From Neobacillus niacini (GTDB taxonomy: Bacteria > Bacillota > Bacilli > Bacillales > Cytobacillaceae): a stretch of DNA of 64,000 bases. Position numbers and translations under genes: made by a program. Below the pieces are notes generated by a model. The model was not told the DNA's origin and made no database searches. It saw only the letters and a list, made by a program, of their open reading frames with translations. The stretch is from the NCBI RefSeq assembly GCF_023715785.1, contig NZ_JAMBOX010000021.1, forward strand, positions 1 to 64,000. Direction: 5' to 3'. Below, piece by piece: positions 45,106 through 53,370 of the stretch (positions are counted from its first letter, which is position 1; every line of letters begins with the position of its first letter).

Positions 45106-45255
45106 ATGATCATCTCTGCGAAGCCCTTAGGACTTACCGGGCAAGCGACTCTCGAATATCTCCAATAAGATTGAAAAGTATGTAAGCACAATGGTTTTTC
45201 TAGCATACACAAGTATGCAGTACACGGTTTGGGGCAAGACTTACATGAGATAAAG
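45106..45255 (+). pseudogene. map: Remnant of map (methionine aminopeptidase)
   Basis: Right after the adk stop, ATG ATC ATC encodes MII, the usual map start, but a stop follows after 20 codons. In another frame, 45137 onward reads PGKRLSNISNKIEKYVST. After a one-base shift it reads NGFSSIHKYAVHGLGQDLHE, ending near 45249. These match the Map segment PG-RLS-IS--I--YV ... GFS-V--Y-GHG-GQDLHE, including its conserved histidine. Most of the N-terminal half and all of the C-terminal third are missing. The position between adk and infA is exactly where intact map lies in relatives. A working Map must be encoded elsewhere. Confidence 0.88.
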
Positions 45256-45295
45256 TACTTTTTCTGCTGCCGATTGGTTTAGTAAACATTACTAG

Positions 45296-45324
45296 AGGAC
45301 AGCGGTTGGTCTTTATGTTAGAAT
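45296..45324 (+). promoter_or_regulatory. Candidate promoter of infA
   Basis: An extended -10, TGT-TAGAAT (45316-45324), lies 17 nt after AGGACA (45296-45301). It sits downstream of the map remnant and could replace lost operon readthrough. A TTGACA at 45332-45337 has no well-spaced -10. The rest of 45256-45415 holds no gene. Confidence 0.55.
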
Positions 45325-45415
45325 TGTAAGGTTGACACTGTGTAATTACAAAAGCCGCTTTACATTACTGGTTTTGACGAACGCAATTTTTAAAAAGAGA
45401 AGGGAGACGAGACCC

Positions 45416-45634
45416 GTGGCCAAAGATGATGTTATTGAAATTGAAGGTAAAGTCATTGAAACTTTGCCGAATGCGATGTTTAAGGTAGAATTGGAAAATG
45501 GTCATACGGTGCTGGCTCATGTTTCCGGTAAAATCCGCATGCATTTCATCCGGATTCTTCCTGGAGACAAAGTAACTGTAGAGCTTTCTCCATATGACTT
45601 GACACGCGGAAGAATTACCTACCGCTTTAAATAA
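45416..45634 (+). CDS. infA: Translation initiation factor IF-1
   Basis: The 72-aa OB-fold factor starts [22 protein letters not shown] and ends GRITYRFK. The start is a GTG at 45416 behind AAGGGAG; longer frames from 45332 start in the promoter area. The KOW-domain gene often found between map and infA in Bacillus is also absent. Confidence 0.97.
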
Positions 45635-45669
45635 CTGAAGCACTCCGTATTACCAAGGAGGTTAGGATC

Positions 45670-45783
45670 ATGAAAGTAAGACCATCTGTTAAACCGATCT
45701 GCGAAAAGTGCAAAGTCATCCGTAGACGCGGTAAAGTTATGGTTATCTGTGAAAACCCTAAACATAAACAAAAACAAGGCTAA
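45670..45783 (+). CDS. rpmJ: 50S ribosomal protein L36
   Basis: The 37-aa protein [20 protein letters not shown] ... NPKHKQKQG has the CxxC, C and H zinc ligands of the zinc-binding form. ATG 45670 follows AAGGAGG; TAA ends at 45783. Confidence 0.96.
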
Positions 45784-45807
45784 TAATAAGGGAGGTGCAC
45801 ATTTTAA

Positions 45808-46173
45808 ATGGCACGTATTGCTGGTGTAGATATTCCACGTGAAAAGCGTGTAGTTATCTCTTTAACTTACATTTTTGGTATTGGTAAAAAGACTGCACAA
45901 AAAGTATTGGCAGAAGCTGGCGTTTCTGAAGATACTCGTGTACGCGACTTGACTGAAGACGAATTAAACAAAATCCGTGATATCATCGACAGATTAAAGG
46001 TTGAAGGTGACCTTCGTCGTGAGGTTTCCCTAAACATTAAACGTTTGATGGAAATCGGCTGCTACCGCGGTTTACGTCATCGTCGTGGTTTACCTGTTCG
46101 TGGACAAAATACGAAAAACAACGCTCGTACCCGCAAAGGTCCTCGTAAGACAGTTGCGAACAAGAAGAAGTAA
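45808..46173 (+). CDS. rpsM: 30S ribosomal protein S13
   Basis: 30S head protein contacting the P-site tRNA. The 121 aa start MARIAGVDIPREKRVVISLTY and end with the basic tail TRKGPRKTVANKKK. Confidence 0.98.
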   Translation: MARIAGVDIPREKRVVISLTYIFGIGKKTAQKVLAEAGVSEDTRVRDLTEDELNKIRDIIDRLKVEGDLRREVSLNIKRLMEIGCYRGLRHRRGLPVRGQNTKNNARTRKGPRKTVANKKK

Positions 46174-46195
46174 TCGGCAAAGGAGGTTCATATAA

Positions 46196-46585
46196 ATGGC
46201 TCGTAAAACTAATACACGTAAACGTCGTGTTAAAAAGAATATTGAAGCAGGTATCGCTCATATCCGTTCCACTTTTAACAATACGATTGTAACGATCACT
46301 GATGTTCATGGAAACGCGGTTTCTTGGTCTAGTGCCGGTGCGCTTGGATTCAAAGGTTCTCGTAAATCTACTCCATTCGCGGCTCAAATGGCTGCCGAAA
46401 CTGCTGCAAAGACATCAATGGAACATGGCATGAAAACTTTGGAAGTAACTGTTAAAGGACCTGGTGCAGGTCGTGAAGCTGCTATCCGTGCGCTTCAAGC
46501 TGCTGGTCTTGAAGTTACTGCTATCAAAGACGTTACTCCTGTTCCACATAACGGGTGCCGTCCGCCAAAACGTCGTCGCGTTTAA
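46196..46585 (+). CDS. rpsK: 30S ribosomal protein S11
   Basis: Platform protein near the mRNA exit. The 129 aa include FNNTIVTITDVHGNAVSWSSAG and the C-terminal DVTPVPHNGCRPPKRRRV, both near-invariant. Confidence 0.98.
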   Translation: MARKTNTRKRRVKKNIEAGIAHIRSTFNNTIVTITDVHGNAVSWSSAGALGFKGSRKSTPFAAQMAAETAAKTSMEHGMKTLEVTVKGPGAGREAAIRALQAAGLEVTAIKDVTPVPHNGCRPPKRRRV

Positions 46586-46601
46586 TTTTTCTGTATAAAA
46601 T

Positions 46602-46631
46602 TTGTATCAGATGTCCATAATGGGATATGAT
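46602..46631 (+). promoter_or_regulatory. Possible internal promoter before rpoA
   Basis: TTGTAT (46602-46607) and TATGAT (46626-46631) are 18 nt apart. The 174-nt gap also holds a perfect 7-bp hairpin, CGATTAG (46708-46714) with CTAATCG (46722-46728), just upstream of rpoA. Confidence 0.4.
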
Positions 46632-46759
46632 ATGAATTTATTGCCTTTTACAGAAGATTTATTCCAGTTGTTGTGCACAAAACGGGAACGTAAACATGGG
46701 GGAATTTCGATTAGCCAAACACTAATCGAGGTTTCGACGTTTTGAAGGAGGGTTATTTG

Positions 46760-47704
46760 ATGATCGAAATAGAAAAACCAAAAATCGAAACGATTGAGAT
46801 CAACGATGATGCCAAATACGGGAAGTTCGTCGTAGAGCCACTAGAGCGTGGATATGGTACCACTTTGGGTAACTCCTTACGTCGTATCCTTTTATCTTCA
46901 CTCCCAGGTGCCGCTGTTACTTCGATTCAAATTGATGGGGTACTACATGAGTTCTCAACAATTGAAGGCGTCGTAGAGGATGTAACATCCATCATTTTAA
47001 ACATTAAAAAATTAGCTTTAAAAATCTACTCTGATGAAGAGAAAACACTTGAAATTGATGTTCAAGGCGAAGGGCCCATCAAAGCTGGGAATATCACGCA
47101 TGACAGTGATGTCGAGATTTTAAACCCAGACCTTCACATTGCAACATTGGCGGCAAATGGACATCTTCACATGCGGTTGACGGCTCGTCGCGGACGCGGC
47201 TACACTCCGGCTGACCAAAATAAACGTGAAGATCAGCCAATTGGTGTGATTCCGATTGATTCCATTTACACTCCGGTTTTACGTGTATCTTATCAAGTAG
47301 AAAATACTCGTGTTGGTCAGATGACAAACTATGACAAGCTAACGCTTGATGTTTGGACAGATGGAAGCACTGGGCCAAAAGAAGCAATCGCTCTTGGTTC
47401 AAAAATTTTAACTGAGCATCTGAATATTTTCGTTGGGTTGACCGATGAAGCACAGAATGCTGAGATCATGATTGAAAAAGAAGAGGATCAAAAAGAAAAA
47501 GTTCTAGAAATGACAATTGAAGAACTGGATCTTTCTGTTCGTTCTTATAACTGCTTAAAGCGTGCCGGTATCAATACTGTTCAGGAATTGGCTAACAAAA
47601 CTGAAGAAGATATGATGAAAGTGCGCAATTTGGGCCGTAAATCACTTGAAGAAGTGAAGGCTAAACTAGAAGAGCTTGGATTGGGCTTACGTAAGGACGA
47701 CTAG
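46760..47704 (+). CDS. rpoA: RpoA, RNA polymerase alpha subunit
   Basis: The 314-aa alpha subunit. The N-domain holds ERGYGTTLGNSLRRILLSSLPG for assembly; a short linker leads to the C-terminal domain LDLSVRSYNCLKRAGINTVQEL that binds UP elements and activators. ATG 46760 (MIEIEKPK) follows AAGGAGGG; the ORF start at 46742 includes the site. Confidence 0.98.
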   Translation: MIEIEKPKIETIEINDDAKYGKFVVEPLERGYGTTLGNSLRRILLSSLPGAAVTSIQIDGVLHEFSTIEGVVEDVTSIILNIKKLALKIYSDEEKTLEIDVQGEGPIKAGNITHDSDVEILNPDLHIATLAANGHLHMRLTARRGRGYTPADQNKREDQPIGVIPIDSIYTPVLRVSYQVENTRVGQMTNYDKLTLDVWTDGSTGPKEAIALGSKILTEHLNIFVGLTDEAQNAEIMIEKEEDQKEKVLEMTIEELDLSVRSYNCLKRAGINTVQELANKTEEDMMKVRNLGRKSLEEVKAKLEELGLGLRKDD

Positions 47705-47758
47705 CCCTTACAATTGACACCATTCCGTTGAATGACTTCAAAAAGGAGGGAACCCTTC

Positions 47759-48121
47759 ATGGCATACAGAAAGTTAGGACGTACAAGTGCACAGCGTAAA
47801 GCTATGCTTCGCGATTTAACAACAGATTTAATCATCAACGAGCGCATCGAAACAACAGAAACTCGTGCGAAAGAACTTCGCTCTACTGTTGAGAAGATGA
47901 TCACTCTTGGAAAGCGCGGTGACTTACACGCTCGCCGTCAAGCAGCTTCTTTCGTTCGTAATGAAGTAGCTAATGCTGAAACTGGCCAAGATGCACTTCA
48001 AAAACTTTTCGCTGATATCGCTCCACGCTATGCAGAGCGTCAAGGCGGATATACTCGTATTATGAAGCTTGGACCACGCCGCGGCGATGGTGCACCAATG
48101 GTAATCATCGAGTTAGTTTAA
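47759..48121 (+). CDS. rplQ: 50S ribosomal protein L17
   Basis: The 120 aa start MAYRKLGRTSAQRKAMLRDL at ATG 47759 behind AAGGAGGG. Last gene of the alpha operon, followed by a terminator. Confidence 0.98.
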   Translation: MAYRKLGRTSAQRKAMLRDLTTDLIINERIETTETRAKELRSTVEKMITLGKRGDLHARRQAASFVRNEVANAETGQDALQKLFADIAPRYAERQGGYTRIMKLGPRRGDGAPMVIIELV

Positions 48122-48138
48122 TATTTTTCACAGACAAT

Positions 48139-48185
48139 AAGGGTACTGGACAGGTTTAGAACAAACTAGTTCTCTGCCCTTTTTG
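48139..48185 (+). terminator. Terminator after rplQ
   Basis: AGAAC (48158-48162) pairs with GTTCT (48169-48173), and flanking CAG/CTG and GGG/CCC extend the stem with bulges; TTTTTG follows. It ends the S10-spc-alpha transcript. Confidence 0.7.
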
Positions 48186-48448
48186 TTTATATACATTCGA
48201 ATAGATACGAACCAAGCCAAAACGAGTGTTACGATGAGCGTAACTCCTTTCTTAGGAGCCTATTTTTGAAAGTGAACATAGCTTTCCCGGAAAGAAAATG
48301 GTTAATTCCTTTTCTTATTACGACTCGTCTAGCTCATGCACCTCCTCCCATTCCGCTTGCGGCAGTCGAAATCGTTCCTGCCCGGGGATGAGGTGCAGGC
48401 TTTTTTTGTATATAGCGGTTTTATATTATAGAGTATAGAAGAGAAGAG
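48186..48448. other. Structured intergenic region rplQ-ecfA1
   Basis: No gene is seen. Several short hairpins follow each other: GTTACG-ATGAG-CGTAAC, CTCC-GGAG, CTTTCC-C-GGAAAG. A long inverted repeat follows, TGCACCTC (48337-48344) with GAGGTGCA (48390-48397) and then TTTTTTT (48401-48407), which looks like a + strand terminator. ACGAGT near 48220 also mirrors ACTCGT near 48328. It may be a leader that controls ecfA1, or a repeat element. Confidence 0.55.
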
Positions 48449-48469
48449 TTGAGGCGAGGGGGAAGCAGG

Positions 48470-49309
48470 ATGAAGAAGTCGGTTGTGTCGCTTAAAGACG
48501 TTTCGTTTCAATATGACAGTGAGGAGCAGTATGCGCTCAAATCTGTTACGTTTGATGTTTACGAAGGAGAATGGCTGGCGATTGTCGGGCATAATGGCTC
48601 CGGGAAATCAACGACGGCCAAGCTGTTAAATGGCTTGCAGTTTCCAAGTGAAGGAGAAATCTCCGTTTGCGGGCTCCAGTTAAATGAAGAAACAGTTTGG
48701 GACGTGCGCAAAAGGCTCGGTATGGTGTTTCAAAATCCCGATAATCAATTTGTCGGAACCACCGTGCAGGATGATGTGGCTTTTGGTTTAGAAAATATGG
48801 GGATTCCGCGCGAAGAAATGGTTGAACGGGTCCAGGATGCCTTGAAAAAGGTGAAGATGGATCAATTTCTATATCAAGAGCCCCACCATCTGTCTGGAGG
48901 ACAAAAGCAGCGGGTTGCGATTGCCGGCGTATTGGCGCTGCGGCCATCCATTATTATCCTCGATGAAGCAACATCGATGCTTGACCCCCGTGGCAGAGAG
49001 GAAGTTTTAGAAACAGTCCGAACCCTGAAAAATGAAAAATCATTAACCGTCATCTCGATTACCCATGATTTGGACGAGGCTGCCAAGGCGGACCGAATCA
49101 TCGTGATGAACAGAGGAGAGGTTTACCGGGAAGGAACACCAGAGGAGATCTTTTCAATGGATGAAGAGCTTGTGAAGCTGGGGCTCGATATCCCGTTCTC
49201 GGTCAAAATGAGCAAAGCGTTCCGGCAGCAAGGATTTCAATTATCTAAGCATTTTTTAACCGAAGAAGAGTTGGTGACAGAGCTATGGACATCTCACTCT
49301 CGAATGTAG
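48470..49309 (+). CDS. ecfA1: EcfA1, ECF transporter ATPase
   Basis: One of two ATPases of the shared energising module for group II ECF vitamin transporters. The 279 aa have Walker A VGHNGSGKST, the Q-loop region FQNPDNQFVG, signature LSGGQKQRVAIAG and Walker B IIILDEATSMLDP. ATG 48470 follows GAGGGGGAAGCAGG. It overlaps ecfA2 by 25 nt, so the pair is coupled. No substrate (S) subunit is adjacent, typical of the shared module. Confidence 0.97.
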   Translation: MKKSVVSLKDVSFQYDSEEQYALKSVTFDVYEGEWLAIVGHNGSGKSTTAKLLNGLQFPSEGEISVCGLQLNEETVWDVRKRLGMVFQNPDNQFVGTTVQDDVAFGLENMGIPREEMVERVQDALKKVKMDQFLYQEPHHLSGGQKQRVAIAGVLALRPSIIILDEATSMLDPRGREEVLETVRTLKNEKSLTVISITHDLDEAAKADRIIVMNRGEVYREGTPEEIFSMDEELVKLGLDIPFSVKMSKAFRQQGFQLSKHFLTEEELVTELWTSHSRM

Positions 49310-50154
49310 AATACCGTTACCAGGCGGGTACGCCATTTGAACGGCTGGCGATTCAGGACGTCACGATTGATATTCCATCCGGTACTTACCTGGCTTTGAT
49401 TGGTCATACCGGTTCGGGTAAATCGACTGTGCTGCAGCATTTGAACGCTCTCCTGCAGCCGACACTAGGAAGTGTCAAAATTGGCGACCGCGAAGTAAAG
49501 GCGAATGAGAAAAATAAAAACCTTCGGGCCATCCGGCAGCGGGTGGGTATTGTATTTCAATTCCCGGAGCATCAGTTATTTGAGGAAACAGTCGAAAAGG
49601 ATATCATTTTCGGACCGATGAACTTTGGTGTTTCCGAGAATGCCGCAAAAGAGCGGGCCCGGGTTGCGTTAAAGCAAGTTGGCTTGGGTGAAGAAATCTT
49701 GGAGAAATCGCCGTTTGACCTGTCAGGCGGGCAAATGCGCCGTATCGCCATAGCCGGTGTTTTGGCGATGAACCCGGATGTGATCGTGTTGGATGAACCG
49801 ACTGCCGGACTGGACCCGCGCGGCCGGAAAGAAATCATGGACATGTTCTATAATCTTCATAAGGAAAGAAATCTTTCGACCATCCTCGTTACCCATAGTA
49901 TGGAGGATGCCGCAAGATATGCTGATCAAATCGTGATAATGCAACAGGGGCGTGTTGCCAAACGAGGTACACCGGAAGAGATCTTCTCGGCACCGGAGGA
50001 TTTGGTGCAAATGGGTCTCGATGTTCCAGAGGTTGTTCGATTCCAATTAAAGCTGGAGGAAAAGACCGGCCTTAACTTGGGTAAAATCTATTTATCAATT
50101 GATGAACTAACAGCAGCGGTAACAAAGCGGCTAGGCGGAGGTGTCCGCACATGA
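49285..50154 (+). CDS. ecfA2: EcfA2, ECF transporter ATPase
   Basis: Second ATPase of the ECF module. The 289 aa show IGHTGSGKST, FQFPEHQLFEETV, the slightly altered signature LSGGQMRRIAIAG and IVLDEPTAGLDP. The start lies inside ecfA1 and the end overlaps ecfT by an ATGA junction. Confidence 0.97.
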   Translation: MDISLSNVEYRYQAGTPFERLAIQDVTIDIPSGTYLALIGHTGSGKSTVLQHLNALLQPTLGSVKIGDREVKANEKNKNLRAIRQRVGIVFQFPEHQLFEETVEKDIIFGPMNFGVSENAAKERARVALKQVGLGEEILEKSPFDLSGGQMRRIAIAGVLAMNPDVIVLDEPTAGLDPRGRKEIMDMFYNLHKERNLSTILVTHSMEDAARYADQIVIMQQGRVAKRGTPEEIFSAPEDLVQMGLDVPEVVRFQLKLEEKTGLNLGKIYLSIDELTAAVTKRLGGGVRT

Positions 50155-50948
50155 TGGAAAAAATGATTTTCGGCCGTTATGTACCGGCAGAATCGGTGAT
50201 GCACCGGATGGACCCACGCGCCAAGCTGATTATTATTTTCTTATTTGTTTGTATTATTTTTCTGGCCAATAATTGGTTTACCTATGCACTTATCGGTATT
50301 TATACTTTTATCATGCTTGGAATGTCTCGGGTGCCTTTCAAGTTTTTATTTGGCGGCCTAAAGCCGATATTGTGGCTTGTGCTGTTTACGTTTTTATTGC
50401 AGTTGTTCTTTACTAAAGAGGGAGCACTCGTATGGTCATGGGGACCGGTGAAGATCTATGAGGAAGGCATCCGGATGGGGCTGTTTATTTCTTTGCGATT
50501 CTTCTTCCTGATCCTTATGACCTCACTGCTGACGCTCACAACCACTCCGATTGAGATAACTGATGGATTGGAAACGTTGCTGAATCCTTTAAAAAAGGTG
50601 AAGTTCCCGGTTCATGAAATGGCGCTGATGATGTCGATTTCCTTGCGGTTTATTCCAACGTTGATGCAGGAAACGGATAAGATCATGAAGGCGCAAATTG
50701 CTCGTGGCGTGGAATTTGCGAGTGGACCAGTTAAAGAACGAATCAAGGCGGTCATCCCGTTGCTGATTCCTTTGTTTGTAAGTTCGTTTAAGCGTGCTGA
50801 AGAGCTTGCGGTGGCGATGGAAGCAAGAGGATACCGCGGCGGCGAAGGCAGAACAAAATATCGCCAGTTAAGCTGGAGAATGGTTGATACGCTGCAGCTT
50901 GTGGCTCTGGCACTGTTAACGGTGCTGCTGATTTTATTACGTGCATAA
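50151..50948 (+). CDS. ecfT: EcfT, ECF transporter transmembrane coupling protein
   Basis: Membrane scaffold that links EcfA1-EcfA2 to the various S components. The 265 aa have about five membrane segments and two Ala-Arg-Gly coupling-helix motifs (AQIARGVEF and AMEARGYRG) that grip the ATPases. The start overlaps the ecfA2 stop by four bases. Confidence 0.96.
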   Translation: MMEKMIFGRYVPAESVMHRMDPRAKLIIIFLFVCIIFLANNWFTYALIGIYTFIMLGMSRVPFKFLFGGLKPILWLVLFTFLLQLFFTKEGALVWSWGPVKIYEEGIRMGLFISLRFFFLILMTSLLTLTTTPIEITDGLETLLNPLKKVKFPVHEMALMMSISLRFIPTLMQETDKIMKAQIARGVEFASGPVKERIKAVIPLLIPLFVSSFKRAEELAVAMEARGYRGGEGRTKYRQLSWRMVDTLQLVALALLTVLLILLRA

Positions 50949-50963
50949 TGGAGATTGTTGGCG

Positions 50964-51701
50964 ATGCAAAGATACAAAGGCATTATCGCCTATGATGGTA
51001 GCGGCTTTTCTGGTTATCAGGTTCAGCCAAACGGAAGGACCGTCCAAGCAGAGCTAGAGGCCGTGTTGGAAAAAATTCATAAAGGTACGCCGGTTAAGGT
51101 CGTTGGTTCTGGCCGGACGGATGCCGGTGTCCATGCCCGAGGTCAGGTGATTCATTTTGATTCACCACTGGCGATCCCCGCAGAGAGGTGGCCGGTGGCG
51201 CTCAATTCATTGTTGTCGCAGGATATTTCGGTGCTTTCGGTTGAAAAAGTGGACCACTCCTTTCATGCGCGGTTTAACGCGGTTGGGAAGGAATATCGGT
51301 ATCAGCTTTTGTTATCGGGGGTACGTGATCCGTTTTTGCGTAACTATGCGTATCGTTTTCCGTTTCCATTAAATCTGGGGGCGATGCGGGAGGCTAGTGG
51401 CCACCTGCTGGGAACTTATGATTTCACCAGCTTTTGTGCCGCTAAGACTGAGGTAGTTGATAAGGTGCGGACCATTAAGGAAATCGAGTTTCTGCAGGAT
51501 GGCGACTTGCTGACAATCCGTTTTGTCGGCAACGGCTTCCTATACAACATGGTACGGATTCTAGTCGGGACCTTGCTTGAGGTAGGCACCGGTGATCGTG
51601 CCCCTGAGGAGATGCAGGGAATCCTCGAGGCAAAGGACCGACGCGTTGCCGGAAAAACCGCCCCGGCCCATGGGCTGTATCTTTGGGAAGTATTTTACTA
51701 A
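50964..51701 (+). CDS. truA: TruA, tRNA pseudouridine(38-40) synthase
   Basis: Isomerises uridines 38-40 of the tRNA anticodon arm. The 245 aa hold the catalytic aspartate in SGRTDAGVHARGQ and the C-terminal GNGFLYNMVRILVGTL. ATG 50964 gives the family start; TTG codons at 50955/50958 are alternatives. Last gene of the ecf unit; no clear terminator follows. Confidence 0.95.
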   Translation: MQRYKGIIAYDGSGFSGYQVQPNGRTVQAELEAVLEKIHKGTPVKVVGSGRTDAGVHARGQVIHFDSPLAIPAERWPVALNSLLSQDISVLSVEKVDHSFHARFNAVGKEYRYQLLLSGVRDPFLRNYAYRFPFPLNLGAMREASGHLLGTYDFTSFCAAKTEVVDKVRTIKEIEFLQDGDLLTIRFVGNGFLYNMVRILVGTLLEVGTGDRAPEEMQGILEAKDRRVAGKTAPAHGLYLWEVFY

Positions 51702-51779
51702 ATGGTAACCTTATGATTTGGTTTTGAGAGGGATATCAGGGCTATTGAAACTCTCGATTATTGGCAATAATTAGGGCAA

Positions 51780-51893
51780 CGCAGATATATTTAGTTAACC
51801 GCAGATATATCCCCGATTATCGCAGATATATTCGATTTATCGCAGATATATGGAGAATCATCGCAGATATATCATGATTCTGCGCGGATATAT
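51780..51893. repeat. CGCAGATATAT array, period 20-21 nt
   Basis: CGCAGATATAT occurs at 51780, 51800, 51821, 51841 and 51862, and once with one change (CGCGGATATAT) at 51883. Start-to-start steps are 20, 21, 20, 21 and 21 nt. The 9-10 nt between cores vary. The same motif, spacing and even one spacer (CGATTAT-like) recur at 1-45. It is non-coding and lies between truA and the rplM promoter. Confidence 0.92.
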
Positions 51894-51983
51894 TAGAAAT
51901 CGGTTATTTTGACAATCTATATTTAATAAAAAGAACCTTGAAATTACCAATTTTTAATTTAACCAGGAATATTGATTGTAAAT

Positions 51984-52053
51984 TTGTAGAATTCTATTTA
52001 AATTTTGTAGAATTTTTTCCTGATCTTGTAGAACCATCACCTAATTTATAGAA
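51984..52053. repeat. TTGTAGAA array, period 20-21 nt
   Basis: TTGTAGAA starts at 51984, 52005 and 52026, with a variant TTATAGAA at 52046: steps of 21, 21 and 20 nt, the same period as the array just upstream but a different core. No ORF. Confidence 0.8.
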
Positions 52054-52120
52054 ATACTGGTGCCATTCATACGATTCAGAACAATTTTATATAAACAACC
52101 CATCCTGGTGTAACATTTTC

Positions 52121-52149
52121 TTGACAATTGCACCTCAACTATTTATTAT
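52121..52149 (+). promoter_or_regulatory. Promoter of rplM-rpsI
   Basis: TTGACA (52121-52126), 17 nt, TATTAT (52144-52149). Confidence 0.85.
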
Positions 52150-52164
52150 ATTATATGTGTGTGT

Positions 52165-52330
52165 TTTTAATCCCACGATAAAGCCCCGGAAAGTCTTCAT
52201 CGTGATTGAAAATATATGATTTTCGAACTTGAAGCGCACGTTATGCTGAAACATCGGTTCCCGGAACAGAATCGATTGCTTGAAAGCTTTGATAGTGCGA
52301 GAAAACAATAATCTGAATGGAATTAATTAG
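52165..52330 (+). promoter_or_regulatory. Probable L13 (rplM) leader
   Basis: A long untranslated leader follows the promoter, with a hairpin CACGAT (52174-52179) and ATCGTG near 52198-52203. Bacilli are known to carry an autoregulatory L13 leader here; position and length fit, but the conserved core was not verified. Confidence 0.55.
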
Positions 52331-52341
52331 GAGGGAACCTC

Positions 52342-52779
52342 ATGCGTACAACGTTTATGGCAAATGCCAACAATATCGAGCGTAAGTGGTACGTAGTTGA
52401 TGCAGAAGGCAAAACTCTTGGACGTCTTGCTTCTGAAGTTGCATCAATCCTACGTGGTAAAAACAAACCAACATTTACACCACATGTTGACACTGGTGAT
52501 CACGTAATCATCGTCAATGCTTCTAAAGTTACTTTAACTGGTAACAAATTAAACGACAAAATCTACTACCGTCACACTATGCACCCAGGCGGTTTAAAAC
52601 AAAGAACGGCTCTTGAAATGCGTACTAACTATGCTGAGAAAATGATCGAGCTTGCTGTTAAAGGCATGCTTCCAAAGAATTCTCTTGGCCGTCAAATCTT
52701 CAAAAAATTACACGTATACGCTGGCGCAGAACATCCGCACCAAGCACAACAACCTGAAGTTTACGAACTTCGCGGTTAA
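52342..52779 (+). CDS. rplM: 50S ribosomal protein L13
   Basis: Early assembly protein. The 145 aa start MRTTFMANANNIERKWYVVDAEGKTLGRLAS and include MHPGGLK and GMLPKNSLGRQIFKKLHVYAG. Site AGGAGGG. Confidence 0.98.
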   Translation: MRTTFMANANNIERKWYVVDAEGKTLGRLASEVASILRGKNKPTFTPHVDTGDHVIIVNASKVTLTGNKLNDKIYYRHTMHPGGLKQRTALEMRTNYAEKMIELAVKGMLPKNSLGRQIFKKLHVYAGAEHPHQAQQPEVYELRG

Positions 52780-52798
52780 TTAAAGGGAGGGAATTAAC

Positions 52799-53191
52799 TT
52801 GGCACAAGTTCAATATATTGGTACTGGTCGTCGTAAGAGCTCTGTCGCACGTGTGCGCTTAGTTCCAGGTACAGGTAAAATCACTATTAACGATCGTGAC
52901 ATTAATGAGTATATCCCATTCGAAGCTTTACGTGTTGTTGTAAGACAACCATTAGTAGCTACTGAAACAGTTGGCAGCTATGATGTTCTTGTAAACGTAA
53001 GCGGCGGTGGCTACACTGGTCAAGCAGGCGCAATCCGTCACGGTGTTGCCCGCGCATTACTTCAAGTGGACCCTGAATATCGTCCAACATTAAAGCGCGC
53101 AGGTCTGTTAACTCGTGACCCACGTATGAAAGAACGTAAGAAATACGGTCTTAAAGGCGCTCGTCGTGCACCTCAGTTCTCAAAACGTTAA
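52799..53191 (+). CDS. rpsI: 30S ribosomal protein S9
   Basis: The 130 aa start at a TTG behind GGGAGGG (AQVQYIGTGRRKSSVARVRL) and end with the conserved tail RRAPQFSKR, which reaches the P-site tRNA. Confidence 0.97.
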   Translation: MAQVQYIGTGRRKSSVARVRLVPGTGKITINDRDINEYIPFEALRVVVRQPLVATETVGSYDVLVNVSGGGYTGQAGAIRHGVARALLQVDPEYRPTLKRAGLLTRDPRMKERKKYGLKGARRAPQFSKR

Positions 53192-53203
53192 TTATCAACG
53201 TTT

Positions 53204-53240
53204 CAAAGGCTCTCAAGCATTATGCTTGGGGGTCTTTTTT
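53204..53240 (+). terminator. Terminator after rpsI
   Basis: CTCTCAAGCA (53210-53219) pairs with TGCTTGGGGG (53223-53232) with G-U pairs, followed by TCTTTTTT. It ends the core ribosomal block; the accessory region starts beyond. Confidence 0.88.
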
Positions 53241-53370
53241 ATGTTCAAAATTACCTTTCAACCTTTTGCCCGCGAATGTACAAATTAAATCTGTAGAGTG
53301 ACCCACGATACGGAATACAATCATAGCAATGATGGTAACCTAGCACTATTCAATTGAATTCGTTTCAAAA

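Noticed and set aside
45332..45415. Longer IF-1 start
   Set aside because: The added residues have no counterpart in IF-1, and the GTG at 45416 has the expected site and MAKDD start.
48329..48592. Minus-strand ORF across the rplQ-ecfA1 gap
   Set aside because: It overlaps the start of ecfA1 and the hairpin region, has no site, and shows no family features.
51780..51893. CRISPR array
   Set aside because: The core is only 11 nt and the intervals only 9-10 nt, far below CRISPR dimensions.
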